This document shows positions 1 to 7,426 of a stretch of DNA of 53,866 bases, piece by piece. Under the pieces are notes generated by a model. It saw only the letters and a list, made by a program, of their open reading frames with translations, did no database searches and was not told the origin of the DNA. Every line of letters begins with the position of its first letter. The stretch's first letter is position 1. The position numbers and the translations under genes are program-made. Source of the DNA: Thaumarchaeota archaeon casp-thauma3 (GTDB taxonomy: Archaea > Thermoproteota > Nitrososphaeria > Nitrososphaerales > Nitrosopumilaceae); NCBI GenBank assembly GCA_001510275.1, contig LFEY01000024.1, forward strand, positions 1 through 53,866, read 5' to 3'.

Positions 1-487
1 TGATAGAAATTCAAGATATTCTAGTAATGATAGAAATTCAAGATATTCTAGTAATGATAGAAATTCAAGATATTCTAGTAATGATAGAATCTCACGTTCA
101 AGTATAGATGATTCTAGACCTCGAAAATCAAGAAATGATAAATTTTTAAGAAAACAGGAAAGCTTTTTTTCTGATGGTTCAGAAAAATTCTATGCATCTC
201 TAAAAGAAAAATTATTTGAAATTTTGGGAGGAAAAGTTTGTTCTAGTTGCGGATTTAAAGATGAAAAAGCATTAGGATTTAGTCACAAATTTGATGATGA
301 ATCTTTTGATAATATTAGACGTGGAGGCGCAGCATCTTCATGGGGAAAATATATCTCAGAACCAGAACTTGCTAAGGAAGAACTTGATGTGCTATGCTTG
401 AATTGTAATGAAATTCGACAACCTACATCAAAACCAAAAGAATATGGTTCAAAACCTACTAAGAAAAATAGGCGCTTCCCTAGATAA
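1..487 (+). CDS. HNH-like zinc-binding protein with Ser/Arg/Asn repeats (5' end outside window)
   Basis: The reading frame is open from base 2 and continues upstream of the window, so the true start is not visible. The visible part has a hydrophilic, probably disordered region with three copies of the nonapeptide DRNSRYSSN and an Arg/Ser/Lys-rich stretch, then a compact C-terminal domain. That domain carries CSSC at about visible residue 80, GFSHKF about 12 residues later, and CLNC at about residue 132. The spacing resembles HNH-family nucleases, in which two CxxC pairs bind zinc and a central His is catalytic, but the usual DH is replaced by SH, so activity is uncertain. A TTG inside the frame at 224 is probably not the start because the repeat region is continuous with it. 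DNA binding or cleavage is an inference. Confidence 0.6.
   Translation, partial: DRNSRYSSNDRNSRYSSNDRNSRYSSNDRISRSSIDDSRPRKSRNDKFLRKQESFFSDGSEKFYASLKEKLFEILGGKVCSSCGFKDEKALGFSHKFDDESFDNIRRGGAASSWGKYISEPELAKEELDVLCLNCNEIRQPTSKPKEYGSKPTKKNRRFPR
2..82 (+). repeat. Three perfect 27-bp tandem repeats in coding sequence
   Basis: Three identical 27-base units run head to tail at 2-28, 29-55 and 56-82, followed by a degenerate fourth unit. They lie in frame with the HNH-like gene and each encodes DRNSRYSSN. More units may lie upstream of the window. With no spacers between them they are coding minisatellite repeats, not CRISPR. Confidence 0.9.
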
Positions 488-549
488 TCTTTAAAATCAT
501 CTTTGAGAATTTATTAACACTTTAATAATAATAATTTTGAAATCAAATT

Positions 550-630
550 ATGAATGGTGACTTTAAGGCATTAGGAATTTGTCTAATTATAATGGTTGGA
601 ATTACAGCACTATATGCCGCATTTGGTTAA
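550..630 (+). CDS. 26-residue single-pass membrane microprotein
   Basis: A short frame starts at ATG 550 and ends with TAA at 630. It encodes MNGDFKALG followed by a hydrophobic stretch of about 17 residues (roughly residues 8-25), enough for one membrane span, and ends in AAFG. It lies alone between the HNH-like gene and a convergent minus-strand gene. No function can be assigned. Hydrophobic proteins of this size are common in marine ammonia-oxidising archaea, but this one rests only on composition and a clean start and stop. Confidence 0.45.
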   Translation: MNGDFKALGICLIIMVGITALYAAFG

Positions 631-635
631 TAGAT

Positions 636-917
636 TCACTCCTTCGCAATTTCTACACTGTATTCTGAAATTTTAGTAGAAACCAGTCTGTGTTCTTTAT
701 CAATTACTGACTGAATGAAATCTGCAAATTTCTCAACATTTACCTTATCCTTTAGCAAGACACTGTGAGCAGACTTATCCTTTAGTGAAATCACTAGTTC
801 ATTTTCAATCACATTTAGGATTGATGTAATGTAGGTTTCTTTTCCATCCTTTATGAAAATTAAACTAGCAAATTTCTGAGCTTCATATTTATCGTCAAAT
901 GCAATACTAATTTTCAT
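636..917 (-). CDS. Conserved-looking 93-residue protein downstream of trpS
   Basis: This small soluble protein starts with ATG at 917, overlapping the trpS stop codon by four bases (ATGA), so the two are very likely co-transcribed. It has an alternating beta/alpha pattern: a beta strand at the N-terminus (MKISIAF), a helix rich in Ala/Lys, strands around residues 27-50, and a C-terminal helix with a final strand. Its size and pattern are reminiscent of the Pcc1 subunit of KEOPS, but the conserved Pcc1 residues are not evident, so this is only a guess. No catalytic motif is seen. Confidence 0.7.
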   Translation of the reverse strand: MKISIAFDDKYEAQKFASLIFIKDGKETYITSILNVIENELVISLKDKSAHSVLLKDKVNVEKFADFIQSVIDKEHRLVSTKISEYSVEIAKE

Positions 918-2026
918 TTATTCTCAAAAAGAAATTGGTCTATCTGGCTTTTTGCTTTTTCTCTTTTTTCTTGATGGACCGCAAGAAAATCATTAATTTT
1001 TTCAATTAAAATTGCTTTTAGCTCCCCTGAAAGCAATTTTCCAGATTTGTAATCTTCATAGATTGACTTTAACTTGTTGTCATCTGGTTCAAAAAATATT
1101 CTTAGATATTGAAATGATACATCGATATCTGGATTTCCTCCAAGTTTTCTATGTTCTTCAATATCTGGTTGTCCTCCTGAAAATGCATACTTGTTAATTT
1201 TCTTTTTTACTATATTTGGTGCATCAGTTGTGTAAACTGTACCATTTTCATCTGAAGCTGACATTTTTCCACCAGGCCCTTCCAAGCTTGGAATCATAAT
1301 ATTATGAATCAGTGCAGGCTTTGGTTTTCCAATCTTTGGTGCGATATCTCTTGTTAATCTAAAGTGAGGATCTTGGTCTACTCCTAATGGAATCAAAACT
1401 GGTTTATCTTCAATAAAACATGGTGCAGATTGTAATGCTGTATAAAAAATCATACCAATATTTGTTTCATTGGTAAATCCAAATGTTGCTTTTGTATTTG
1501 AAAAATTAATTTTCTTGGCTACTTGAGCAGCAATTGGATAGAGAGTTTGAATATTTCTTGTATTGATAATAATTTTTGTTTTTTCTGGTTTGAAACCTAA
1601 TGCAATAAAGTCTAGTGCATTTTCGTATGCAAATTTACTGGTATCTTCTAAAGTTAAGTTAGGTTTTGCATAAAATTTCTCATCATCTGTTAATTGAAAA
1701 TACATATTGACATCAAATTTTTCTTGTAACCATTTTGCAAAAACCCAAGGTATCAAATGTCCAATATGAGTATGACCAGATGGCCCCCTTCCAGTATATA
1801 GAAAGAATTTGTTACCTTTTTCATAATCATCAAGAATTCTATTCATTTCTCTATGGGAGAAGAAAATCCCCCTTCTAAGCATGAAATGGTCCTCACCCGC
1901 AACTTTCTTGATTCTCTCAGATAATACTGAAGAAATTTTTTCAGTACCAAACCTCTTGACTAATTTATCATAGTCGATATCCCCTTCAACGTGCCAAGGA
2001 GTTACAATAAAGTCATCAGCTGACAT
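914..2026 (-). CDS. trpS: Tryptophanyl-tRNA synthetase
   Basis: This 370-residue class I aminoacyl-tRNA synthetase charges tRNA-Trp with tryptophan. The HIGH signature is GHTHIGH at residues 84-90 and the KMSKS signature is KMSAS at 254-258. The N-terminal extension and 'YTGRGPSG' context are those of archaeal/eukaryotic TrpRS. The ATG at 2026 fits a TATA-like element about 25 bases upstream that is shared with the divergent pheS. Its cognate tRNA-Trp gene appears to lie at 9706-9858 in this window. Confidence 0.96.
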   Translation of the reverse strand: MSADDFIVTPWHVEGDIDYDKLVKRFGTEKISSVLSERIKKVAGEDHFMLRRGIFFSHREMNRILDDYEKGNKFFLYTGRGPSGHTHIGHLIPWVFAKWLQEKFDVNMYFQLTDDEKFYAKPNLTLEDTSKFAYENALDFIALGFKPEKTKIIINTRNIQTLYPIAAQVAKKINFSNTKATFGFTNETNIGMIFYTALQSAPCFIEDKPVLIPLGVDQDPHFRLTRDIAPKIGKPKPALIHNIMIPSLEGPGGKMSASDENGTVYTTDAPNIVKKKINKYAFSGGQPDIEEHRKLGGNPDIDVSFQYLRIFFEPDDNKLKSIYEDYKSGKLLSGELKAILIEKINDFLAVHQEKREKAKSQIDQFLFENK

Positions 2027-2045
2027 TCAAATTGACTTAGGTTAA

Positions 2046-2058
2046 GGTTTAAAAAGTC
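2046..2058. promoter_or_regulatory. Shared bidirectional TATA element for trpS and pheS
   Basis: The only TATA-like sequence in the 50-base divergent gap is TTTAAAAA (2048-2055), whose TTTAAA core reads the same on both strands. Its centre is about 25 bases from the trpS ATG (2026) and about 26 bases from the pheS TTG (2077). That is the spacing expected of an archaeal TATA box serving leaderless transcripts in both directions. Confidence 0.6.
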
Positions 2059-2076
2059 TTTTTCGAACTTTTACTA

Positions 2077-3465
2077 TTGTCACAAGTCTTTCATGAAATT
2101 GAAAAAAAAATTATCATCTCTCTAAAAGACAATCCAAAGCAAACCCCTGAGATTCTTGAAAAATCTACAAAACTTTTACCAGATCAGATTAGACGAGGAA
2201 TTGAATGGCTTAAACTTAAAGATCTAGCAATTGTCAATGAATCAAAAACAAGTATTATTAGTTTAGGTAAAAATGGTATTGAATCTTTTCAAAAAGGATT
2301 ACCTGAAAGAAGATTACTAAATTTACTAAAAGATGGCCCTAGAAATTTATCTGATTTGCAAAAAGAACTTGGACCTGTTTTTGGACCTGCTATGGGGTTA
2401 GCTAGAAAAAATAATTGGGTTGAAGCATCTTCAGAACAAATATCCCTTAAGAATTCACCTTCTGAACTTCCTGGTGAAAAAACCCTCAAACAAATTGGAG
2501 AAAAGAAACTTCAACAAGATAAAATTGATAAAAGTGATTTATCAGGACTTTTGAAAAGACCTGATTTTATAATTGAGGATATTGTAAAAACCAAAGAAAT
2601 TAGTTTAACTGATTCTGCAAAGTCTATAGACCTTTCAGATTCTTTTGGAGCAATAGATGTTGAAGCAAAAGTACCTGAAGTTTTTGTTGCAAGAACTCAT
2701 CCATTAAAAGACACTATTGATGAAATTCGTGAAATTTTTGTTACATTGGGATTTTCAGAAATCAATGGAAATATGACTCAATCAAGCTTTTGGAATTTTG
2801 ATGCTCTATTTACTCCACAAGATCATCCTGCAAGAGAATTACAAGATACATTCTATCTAGATGGTATCTCTGCCAAAAAAATTGCAACTCCAGAACAAAT
2901 TCGAAAAGTTTCTGAATCTCACAAGAAAAATTGGAGATATCATTGGGATATTAATGAAGCAAGAAAAATGGTTCTAAGAACTCATACTACTTGTGTTACC
3001 ATCAAATATCTAGCTGAAAACAAACCTGATGAATCTAGAGTTTTTTCATTAGGACGTGTGTTTAGAAATGAAAAGGTTAGTTACAAACATCTTGTAGAAT
3101 TTAATCAAATTGAAGGAGTTGTTGTAGGAAAAGATGCTAACCTGAGAAATTTAATGGGAATTCAACGAGAATTCTATAAACGAATTGGAATTACAAAAAT
3201 AAAATTCTGGCCAACATTTTTCCCATACACCGAACCATCACTACAAACTATGGTGTACAATGAAAGATTAGGAAAATGGGTAGAATTATTTGGAATGGGA
3301 ATTTTCAGACCTGAAGTAACTAAACCTCTTGGAATCACTAAACCTGTTTTAGCATGGGGAGGAGGTATTGAAAGAATTGCAATGCTAAAGTATGGCATTG
3401 ATGATGTAAGAGAATTTTACAATAACAATTTAGGTTGGTTAAGGAGTGCTAGAAAATGCCAGTAG
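2077..3465 (+). CDS. pheS: Phenylalanyl-tRNA synthetase alpha subunit
   Basis: This is the 462-residue catalytic alpha chain of the alpha2-beta2 PheRS, a class II synthetase. The N-terminal ~100 residues are winged-helix-like repeats as in archaeal/eukaryotic PheRS. The catalytic domain (about 200-460) contains the motif FDALFTPQDHPARE, the segment FSLGRVFRNE (motif 2) and the C-terminal GGGIERIAML (motif 3). The start is a TTG at 2077, set by the TATA-like element about 26 bases upstream and the absence of an earlier start. It overlaps pheT by 10 bases, indicating translational coupling of the two subunits. Confidence 0.96.
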   Translation: MSQVFHEIEKKIIISLKDNPKQTPEILEKSTKLLPDQIRRGIEWLKLKDLAIVNESKTSIISLGKNGIESFQKGLPERRLLNLLKDGPRNLSDLQKELGPVFGPAMGLARKNNWVEASSEQISLKNSPSELPGEKTLKQIGEKKLQQDKIDKSDLSGLLKRPDFIIEDIVKTKEISLTDSAKSIDLSDSFGAIDVEAKVPEVFVARTHPLKDTIDEIREIFVTLGFSEINGNMTQSSFWNFDALFTPQDHPARELQDTFYLDGISAKKIATPEQIRKVSESHKKNWRYHWDINEARKMVLRTHTTCVTIKYLAENKPDESRVFSLGRVFRNEKVSYKHLVEFNQIEGVVVGKDANLRNLMGIQREFYKRIGITKIKFWPTFFPYTEPSLQTMVYNERLGKWVELFGMGIFRPEVTKPLGITKPVLAWGGGIERIAMLKYGIDDVREFYNNNLGWLRSARKCQ

Positions 3466-5081
3466 TTGAATTATCATATACTCGTCTTCAAAAATTAATT
3501 GGCAAAGTTACAAAAAAACAAATTTCTGATTCCTTACCCTTTCTTGGATTGGATATTGAATCTGAAGATAAAGATCTAATCCGAATTGAATACAGCCCAA
3601 ACAGACCTGATTATTCAACAGATTTTGGAATTGCACTTGGATTACAAGGATTGCTTCGAATCAAAACTGGGGCAATTAAACTGAATATCAAAAAATCAAA
3701 CAAATATTCAATATCTGTAAAATCTGATGTATCAAAAATTCGTCCGTTTGTAACTGGTATTATTGCAAAAAATGGAAGAATTGATGATAAAACAATTAAG
3801 CAGTTTATGACCATGCAAGAAGATCTTCATTTTGGAATAGGACGAAAGAGAAAGAAATCATCAATAGGGATTCATGACTTAGATGTGATTTCATTTCCTT
3901 TAGTTTACAGAACCACAAATCGAAATCATAAATTCATTCCATTAAACTCTAAAAAAGAACTTTCAATTTCTGAAATCCTCAAAAACACTGATGTAGGAAA
4001 GAATTATGGTTCTATACTTGGAAATTCTCCACAAGTTCCTCTGATTTTAGATGCAAAACAAAATACCATTTCTTTTCCTCCAATAATTAACGCAGCAGTA
4101 ACTACTGTTACAACTAAAACAAAAAATCTCTTTGTTGAAGTAACTGGAATCAATAAAGAAGATGCTGAAGATATGCTTTCAGTTGTTGCGACTATTTTAC
4201 AAAGTGCTGGATTCACTTTAGAATCAGTTCAAATTTCTGGTGCAAAAAACTCTTCCCCAAAACTTGAACAAAAGAAAATGTCTGTAAATCCTTCCTTGAT
4301 TAATCAAATCCTTGGGTTGAATCTTAACACTTCAAAGATTATTTCATCATTAAAAAAATCTAGGTTAGATGCATTAACTAAAGGCAAAAATATCATTTGT
4401 ACAATTCCTGCATACAGATTTGATATTTTTGGACCAATGGATTTGGTAGAAGAAGTTGCTTTAGGGTATGGAATTCAAAATCTTGAACCTACATTGTCCC
4501 CTTCTCAAACAGTTGGCCAAAAACATCCCAATTCAGTTAATTTACAATTAATTTCTTCTATAATGACTGGATTAAGCTATATGGAATCTCTAAATTCTAG
4601 CTTAACAAGTAAACAAATTCTTTATGATAATACAAAAAGAGACTCATCAAAAATTATCTCAGTTTTAGATTCTAAAAGTATTGAACATACTATTCTTAGA
4701 GATTCATTACTTCCAGGATTAATTGATAGCCTAGCAAAAAATATTCATGAATCATACCCTCAAAAATTATTTGAGATAGGAACCATTTTTAATAAAACGA
4801 GTTCTGTAACTGAAGAAACTCATCTTTGTGCAGTAAGTTCTCATAAAGATGCAAACTTTAGTGAGATAAAATCTATTTTACAATCTGTTATTCAATCAAT
4901 ATTTGGAAAAACTTGTGAAACTAAAACCACCACTCATCCAACTTTTAAAAAAGGGCATGTTGCAAACATCGTTGTTGATGGAAAAGTTATTGGAATAATT
5001 GGTGAAATCAGCAAATCTATTAAAGATAACTTTAAGCTTAGAGAACCAATAGTTTCTTTTGAAGTAAAACTACCTGGTTAA
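3456..5081 (+). CDS. pheT: Phenylalanyl-tRNA synthetase beta subunit
   Basis: This 541-residue beta chain partners PheS. The archaeal/eukaryotic-type layout is visible: the N-terminal domain with the EYSPNRPD motif (about residues 47-54), a B3/B4 editing-type region (about 90-260), a B5 domain ending in PAYRFDIFGPMDLVEE (about 320-335), and a catalytic-like C-terminal core ending in a conserved strand (FEVKL). The length matches archaeal PheT (about 540-560), shorter than the bacterial form. The ATG at 3456 lies inside the end of pheS. Confidence 0.95.
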   Translation: MPVVELSYTRLQKLIGKVTKKQISDSLPFLGLDIESEDKDLIRIEYSPNRPDYSTDFGIALGLQGLLRIKTGAIKLNIKKSNKYSISVKSDVSKIRPFVTGIIAKNGRIDDKTIKQFMTMQEDLHFGIGRKRKKSSIGIHDLDVISFPLVYRTTNRNHKFIPLNSKKELSISEILKNTDVGKNYGSILGNSPQVPLILDAKQNTISFPPIINAAVTTVTTKTKNLFVEVTGINKEDAEDMLSVVATILQSAGFTLESVQISGAKNSSPKLEQKKMSVNPSLINQILGLNLNTSKIISSLKKSRLDALTKGKNIICTIPAYRFDIFGPMDLVEEVALGYGIQNLEPTLSPSQTVGQKHPNSVNLQLISSIMTGLSYMESLNSSLTSKQILYDNTKRDSSKIISVLDSKSIEHTILRDSLLPGLIDSLAKNIHESYPQKLFEIGTIFNKTSSVTEETHLCAVSSHKDANFSEIKSILQSVIQSIFGKTCETKTTTHPTFKKGHVANIVVDGKVIGIIGEISKSIKDNFKLREPIVSFEVKLPG

Positions 5082-5103
5082 TATTTGACTAAGTATACTA
5101 TTG

Positions 5104-5275
5104 TATGCCCTAAGAGCAACCATGCAGACGGATTGGGATGATGTCGATCGTATTGATACCAATGATTTCCAATTCACCCAGGCATGGCACATTAAGGGCG
5201 CCCCGGTTTCAGAACCCAAGGAGGTTTTGGCTAAAATACCAATGATCTTGTGCGAGTCAGAACCGGGGAACAATT
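5104..5275 (+). ncRNA. Structured non-coding RNA candidate, possibly tandem H/ACA guide
   Basis: This stretch between pheT and the EVE gene is much richer in G and C than its AT-rich surroundings and contains long complementary arms. First hairpin: lower stem 5120-5125 with 5182-5187, upper stem 5132-5136 with 5169-5173 (or 5159-5163), and an ACA at 5189-5191. There are 15 bases between the upper stem and the ACA, as in archaeal H/ACA guides. The apical part holds a GATGATG/TTGA pair resembling a kink-turn. Second hairpin: perfect 8-bp stem 5201-5208 with 5261-5268, again followed one base later by ACA (5270-5272). A TATA-like TTAATATTT at 5078-5086 fits a start near 5105. One caveat is that GCCCT 5107-5111 could pair with AGGGC 5195-5199 and bury the first ACA, so another RNA class is possible. 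Confidence 0.6.
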
Positions 5276-5332
5276 TCATTTAACAAAAATTGAAAAACCA
5301 TAAAACATCCATTACTGATACAGAAAACTGAA

Positions 5333-5752
5333 ATGGTAAATTATTGGTTAGCAAAACAAGAACCTAATGGACCAAGGGGATATAATTTTGAACAACTGAA
5401 AAAAGAAAAAACAACTATTTGGGATGGAGTTCATAATAATCTTGCATTAAAACATATGAGAGAAATGAAACCAAGTGATCTTGTTTTGTTTTATCATACA
5501 GGTGATGAAAGACAAGCTGTAGGTATAATGCAAGTTATTTCAAAACCATATCCCAACCCAAAAGAAGAAAATGAACGTTTTATTGTTGTTGATGTAAAAT
5601 ACAAAAAACCATTAAAACATCCAGTTACACTTGATGAAATGAAAAAAGAAAAGAAATTCAAAGATTGGGAACTTATTCGAATTTCAAGACTATCTGTAAT
5701 GCCTGTTCCAAAGCCAATTTGGGATACAATCTTAAAGATTTCTCAAAATTGA
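5333..5752 (+). CDS. EVE-domain protein
   Basis: This 139-residue protein is a stand-alone EVE domain, a PUA-like fold that binds modified bases in DNA or RNA. The family hallmarks are NYWLAKQEP at the N-terminus, WDGVHNN at about residues 30-36, 'MKPSDLVLFYHTGDERQAVGI' spread over about 45-65, and the closing RLSVMPVP segment. The length and order match thymocyte nuclear protein 1 relatives. It starts at ATG 5333 with no partner gene in an obvious operon. Its ligand is not known. Confidence 0.9.
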   Translation: MVNYWLAKQEPNGPRGYNFEQLKKEKTTIWDGVHNNLALKHMREMKPSDLVLFYHTGDERQAVGIMQVISKPYPNPKEENERFIVVDVKYKKPLKHPVTLDEMKKEKKFKDWELIRISRLSVMPVPKPIWDTILKISQN

Positions 5753-5795
5753 GTATAATCGCTTTATTGATATAGTCGATTTTTTTAATTAATGT

Positions 5796-6035
5796 ATGGC
5801 AACAGCTTATGTTTTAATAAACTGTGAACTAGGTTCAGAAGAAGCTATTATTCAGCAACTAAAGGGCTTGGAAGGTGTTAAAGAAGTTCATGGAACTTTT
5901 GGTGCATATGATATTTTGGCCAAGATTGAATCTGATACTGTAGAAAAACTCCGAGAAACCATTACTTGGAAAATCAGAAAAATTGAAAAGATTCGTTCAA
6001 CTCTTACCCTAATGGGTATTGAAGGTCAAACATAA
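5796..6035 (+). CDS. Stand-alone Lrp/AsnC ligand-binding (RAM) domain protein
   Basis: The 79 residues are a single AsnC/Lrp C-terminal domain: beta-alpha-beta-beta-alpha-beta with the typical 'GVKEVHGTFGAYDILAKIE' core (residues 28-46). There is no N-terminal helix-turn-helix. Such proteins oligomerise and sense amino acids or modulate full-length Lrp regulators. Here a regulatory role is inferred from the family only. Confidence 0.9.
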   Translation: MATAYVLINCELGSEEAIIQQLKGLEGVKEVHGTFGAYDILAKIESDTVEKLRETITWKIRKIEKIRSTLTLMGIEGQT

Positions 6036-6053
6036 ACACCATTTTTTCTTAAT

Positions 6054-6623
6054 ATGATTTTACATTTTATTTTCGTTGTTAAAGAAGAAGATCGTAAAAA
6101 ACGACAATTTGAGTTTGAATATATCCAAAAAATGAGTCAGTTTTACAAAGTATGGATTAAAGAAAAATTTGGAAAAGATTATGAAATTCAATGCGATGAG
6201 TTAATTACAAAACCTAGAAGTATTTTTCAAAAACTTGATACACACACTCTTTTGCAAGATCATGAACAGAGAGGAAAAGATACTTACCATTTCTATCTAA
6301 CTCATTTTAGACCATTCTGGACTGATTGTGCTGGTTGTGAAGGATATCATGCTGAAAATTTTGGAATGGTATTTTGGCAACCTCTTAAAGAATCAAATGA
6401 TACATTATTTCTTGCAGAAAAAAATTGTACAACTGTATCTCATGAATTACTCCATGAGCTATTACGAATTTCTGGACATAAAAAATTCATTGAAGAAATT
6501 CATGACATCTGGACAAAACATCTCTTTGACCAATTAGAATTTGAACAATACGGTGAAGATTTTCAAAAAACTGATGGCAAGCCAATGTTTCTAACAATGA
6601 ATACTTCACAATTAAACTTGTAA
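6054..6623 (+). CDS. Putative zinc metallopeptidase-like protein (HELLH motif)
   Basis: This 189-residue soluble protein is of unknown family. A zincin-type motif is plain: HELLH at residues 130-134, followed by GH at 141-142, inside a predicted helix preceded by a strand-like segment. Two cysteines (C92, C95) and several aromatic residues precede it. It has no signal peptide, so any activity would be cytoplasmic. HExxH strongly suggests a metal site, but the third ligand is not identified and proteolysis is not demonstrated. It starts 18 bases after the RAM-domain gene and ends facing the convergent gene at 6638. Confidence 0.7.
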   Translation: MILHFIFVVKEEDRKKRQFEFEYIQKMSQFYKVWIKEKFGKDYEIQCDELITKPRSIFQKLDTHTLLQDHEQRGKDTYHFYLTHFRPFWTDCAGCEGYHAENFGMVFWQPLKESNDTLFLAEKNCTTVSHELLHELLRISGHKKFIEEIHDIWTKHLFDQLEFEQYGEDFQKTDGKPMFLTMNTSQLNL

Positions 6624-6637
6624 AATGATTTTTAAAA

Positions 6638-7276
6638 TTAACACTTTGTAACAGAATAAATATTATTTTCAAAGTTTGCTGTTTTGAAATTTAACATATT
6701 TTCAGGATCATCATTTCTTGATTTACTCAAGTTTTCAAGTTCTACTAATGCATCCCCTCTAAAACCTACTGAAGATCCATAAATTGCATCTGTTAACATT
6801 GTTCCATGTTCACCTTTCTTGATATCATCTACCATTTCATAAAATCTAGTGGTTTCTTTTTTGTTAACAGGATTACCAGTTGCTTTGTTGTATGCAACTG
6901 CAATATACATTCCATTATTTTTTACTGCAACAGGAATTTTATGATTTTTATTTGTTGCACCTGGAATTGTTTCATTAACTAATACTTCGCATTTATGATA
7001 CATACTTGAAACATATGCATAGAATCTATACTGTGCATATTTCCCTGCGTCATCCTCTTTACAACCAACAAAAACCCTATGTAACAGTTCCAAAGCATCA
7101 TCATTCATGCTTTGTAATCTATCATCAATTCTACCTCTTTCAAGAAGATCTGATTTGCATTCTTTTGCAATTAATACTAAAATGAAATCAGGTAAATTGT
7201 AATTTTTAAGAGCGGCAACAAATGCACCTGCTTGTGACATGCCAAATTTTGGAAAACCCTTATTGACCATACTCAA
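6638..7276 (-). CDS. Unknown 212-residue protein
   Basis: This protein has mixed alpha/beta character with no signal peptide or membrane span. The N-terminal half is helical. The C-terminal half has two clear strands (HKIPVAVK, MYIAVAY) followed by a helix (TTRFYEMVDDIKKGE), a pattern seen in restriction-endonuclease-like folds, but the catalytic D..ExK set is not evident. I do not recognise the family. It is convergent with the zincin-like gene and divergent from aconitase, with separate promoters likely in the 150-base gap at 7277-7426. Confidence 0.75.
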   Translation of the reverse strand: MSMVNKGFPKFGMSQAGAFVAALKNYNLPDFILVLIAKECKSDLLERGRIDDRLQSMNDDALELLHRVFVGCKEDDAGKYAQYRFYAYVSSMYHKCEVLVNETIPGATNKNHKIPVAVKNNGMYIAVAYNKATGNPVNKKETTRFYEMVDDIKKGEHGTMLTDAIYGSSVGFRGDALVELENLSKSRNDDPENMLNFKTANFENNIYSVTKC

Positions 7277-7426
7277 ACCTCATTTTAGAAAATTTACAAC
7301 TCCCCACTATTTAATTAAAAAGCTGCTTTTCGTTTATAATTGTTAAGAAATTTGCATGCCTATTGAAATAATTTTCCTAATTTTTACATTGTAAATATTA
7401 AATTCAGGATAAATTCATCGTATCGT

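Noticed and set aside
636-917. Pcc1 subunit of KEOPS
   Set aside because: Size and alpha/beta pattern fit loosely, but conserved Pcc1 residues are not visible, so I left it as unknown.
5104-5275. SRP RNA or RNase P RNA as identity of the structured RNA
   Set aside because: The SRP helix 8 motif and the RNase P conserved GAGGAAAGTC-type segment are absent, and the region is too short.
5070-5283. Short open frames on both strands over the GC-rich region downstream of pheT
   Set aside because: Both frames (about 60-69 codons) lie in a sequence dominated by inverted repeats, have no codon-like pattern, and the minus-strand one runs into the pheT end. An RNA explains the region better.
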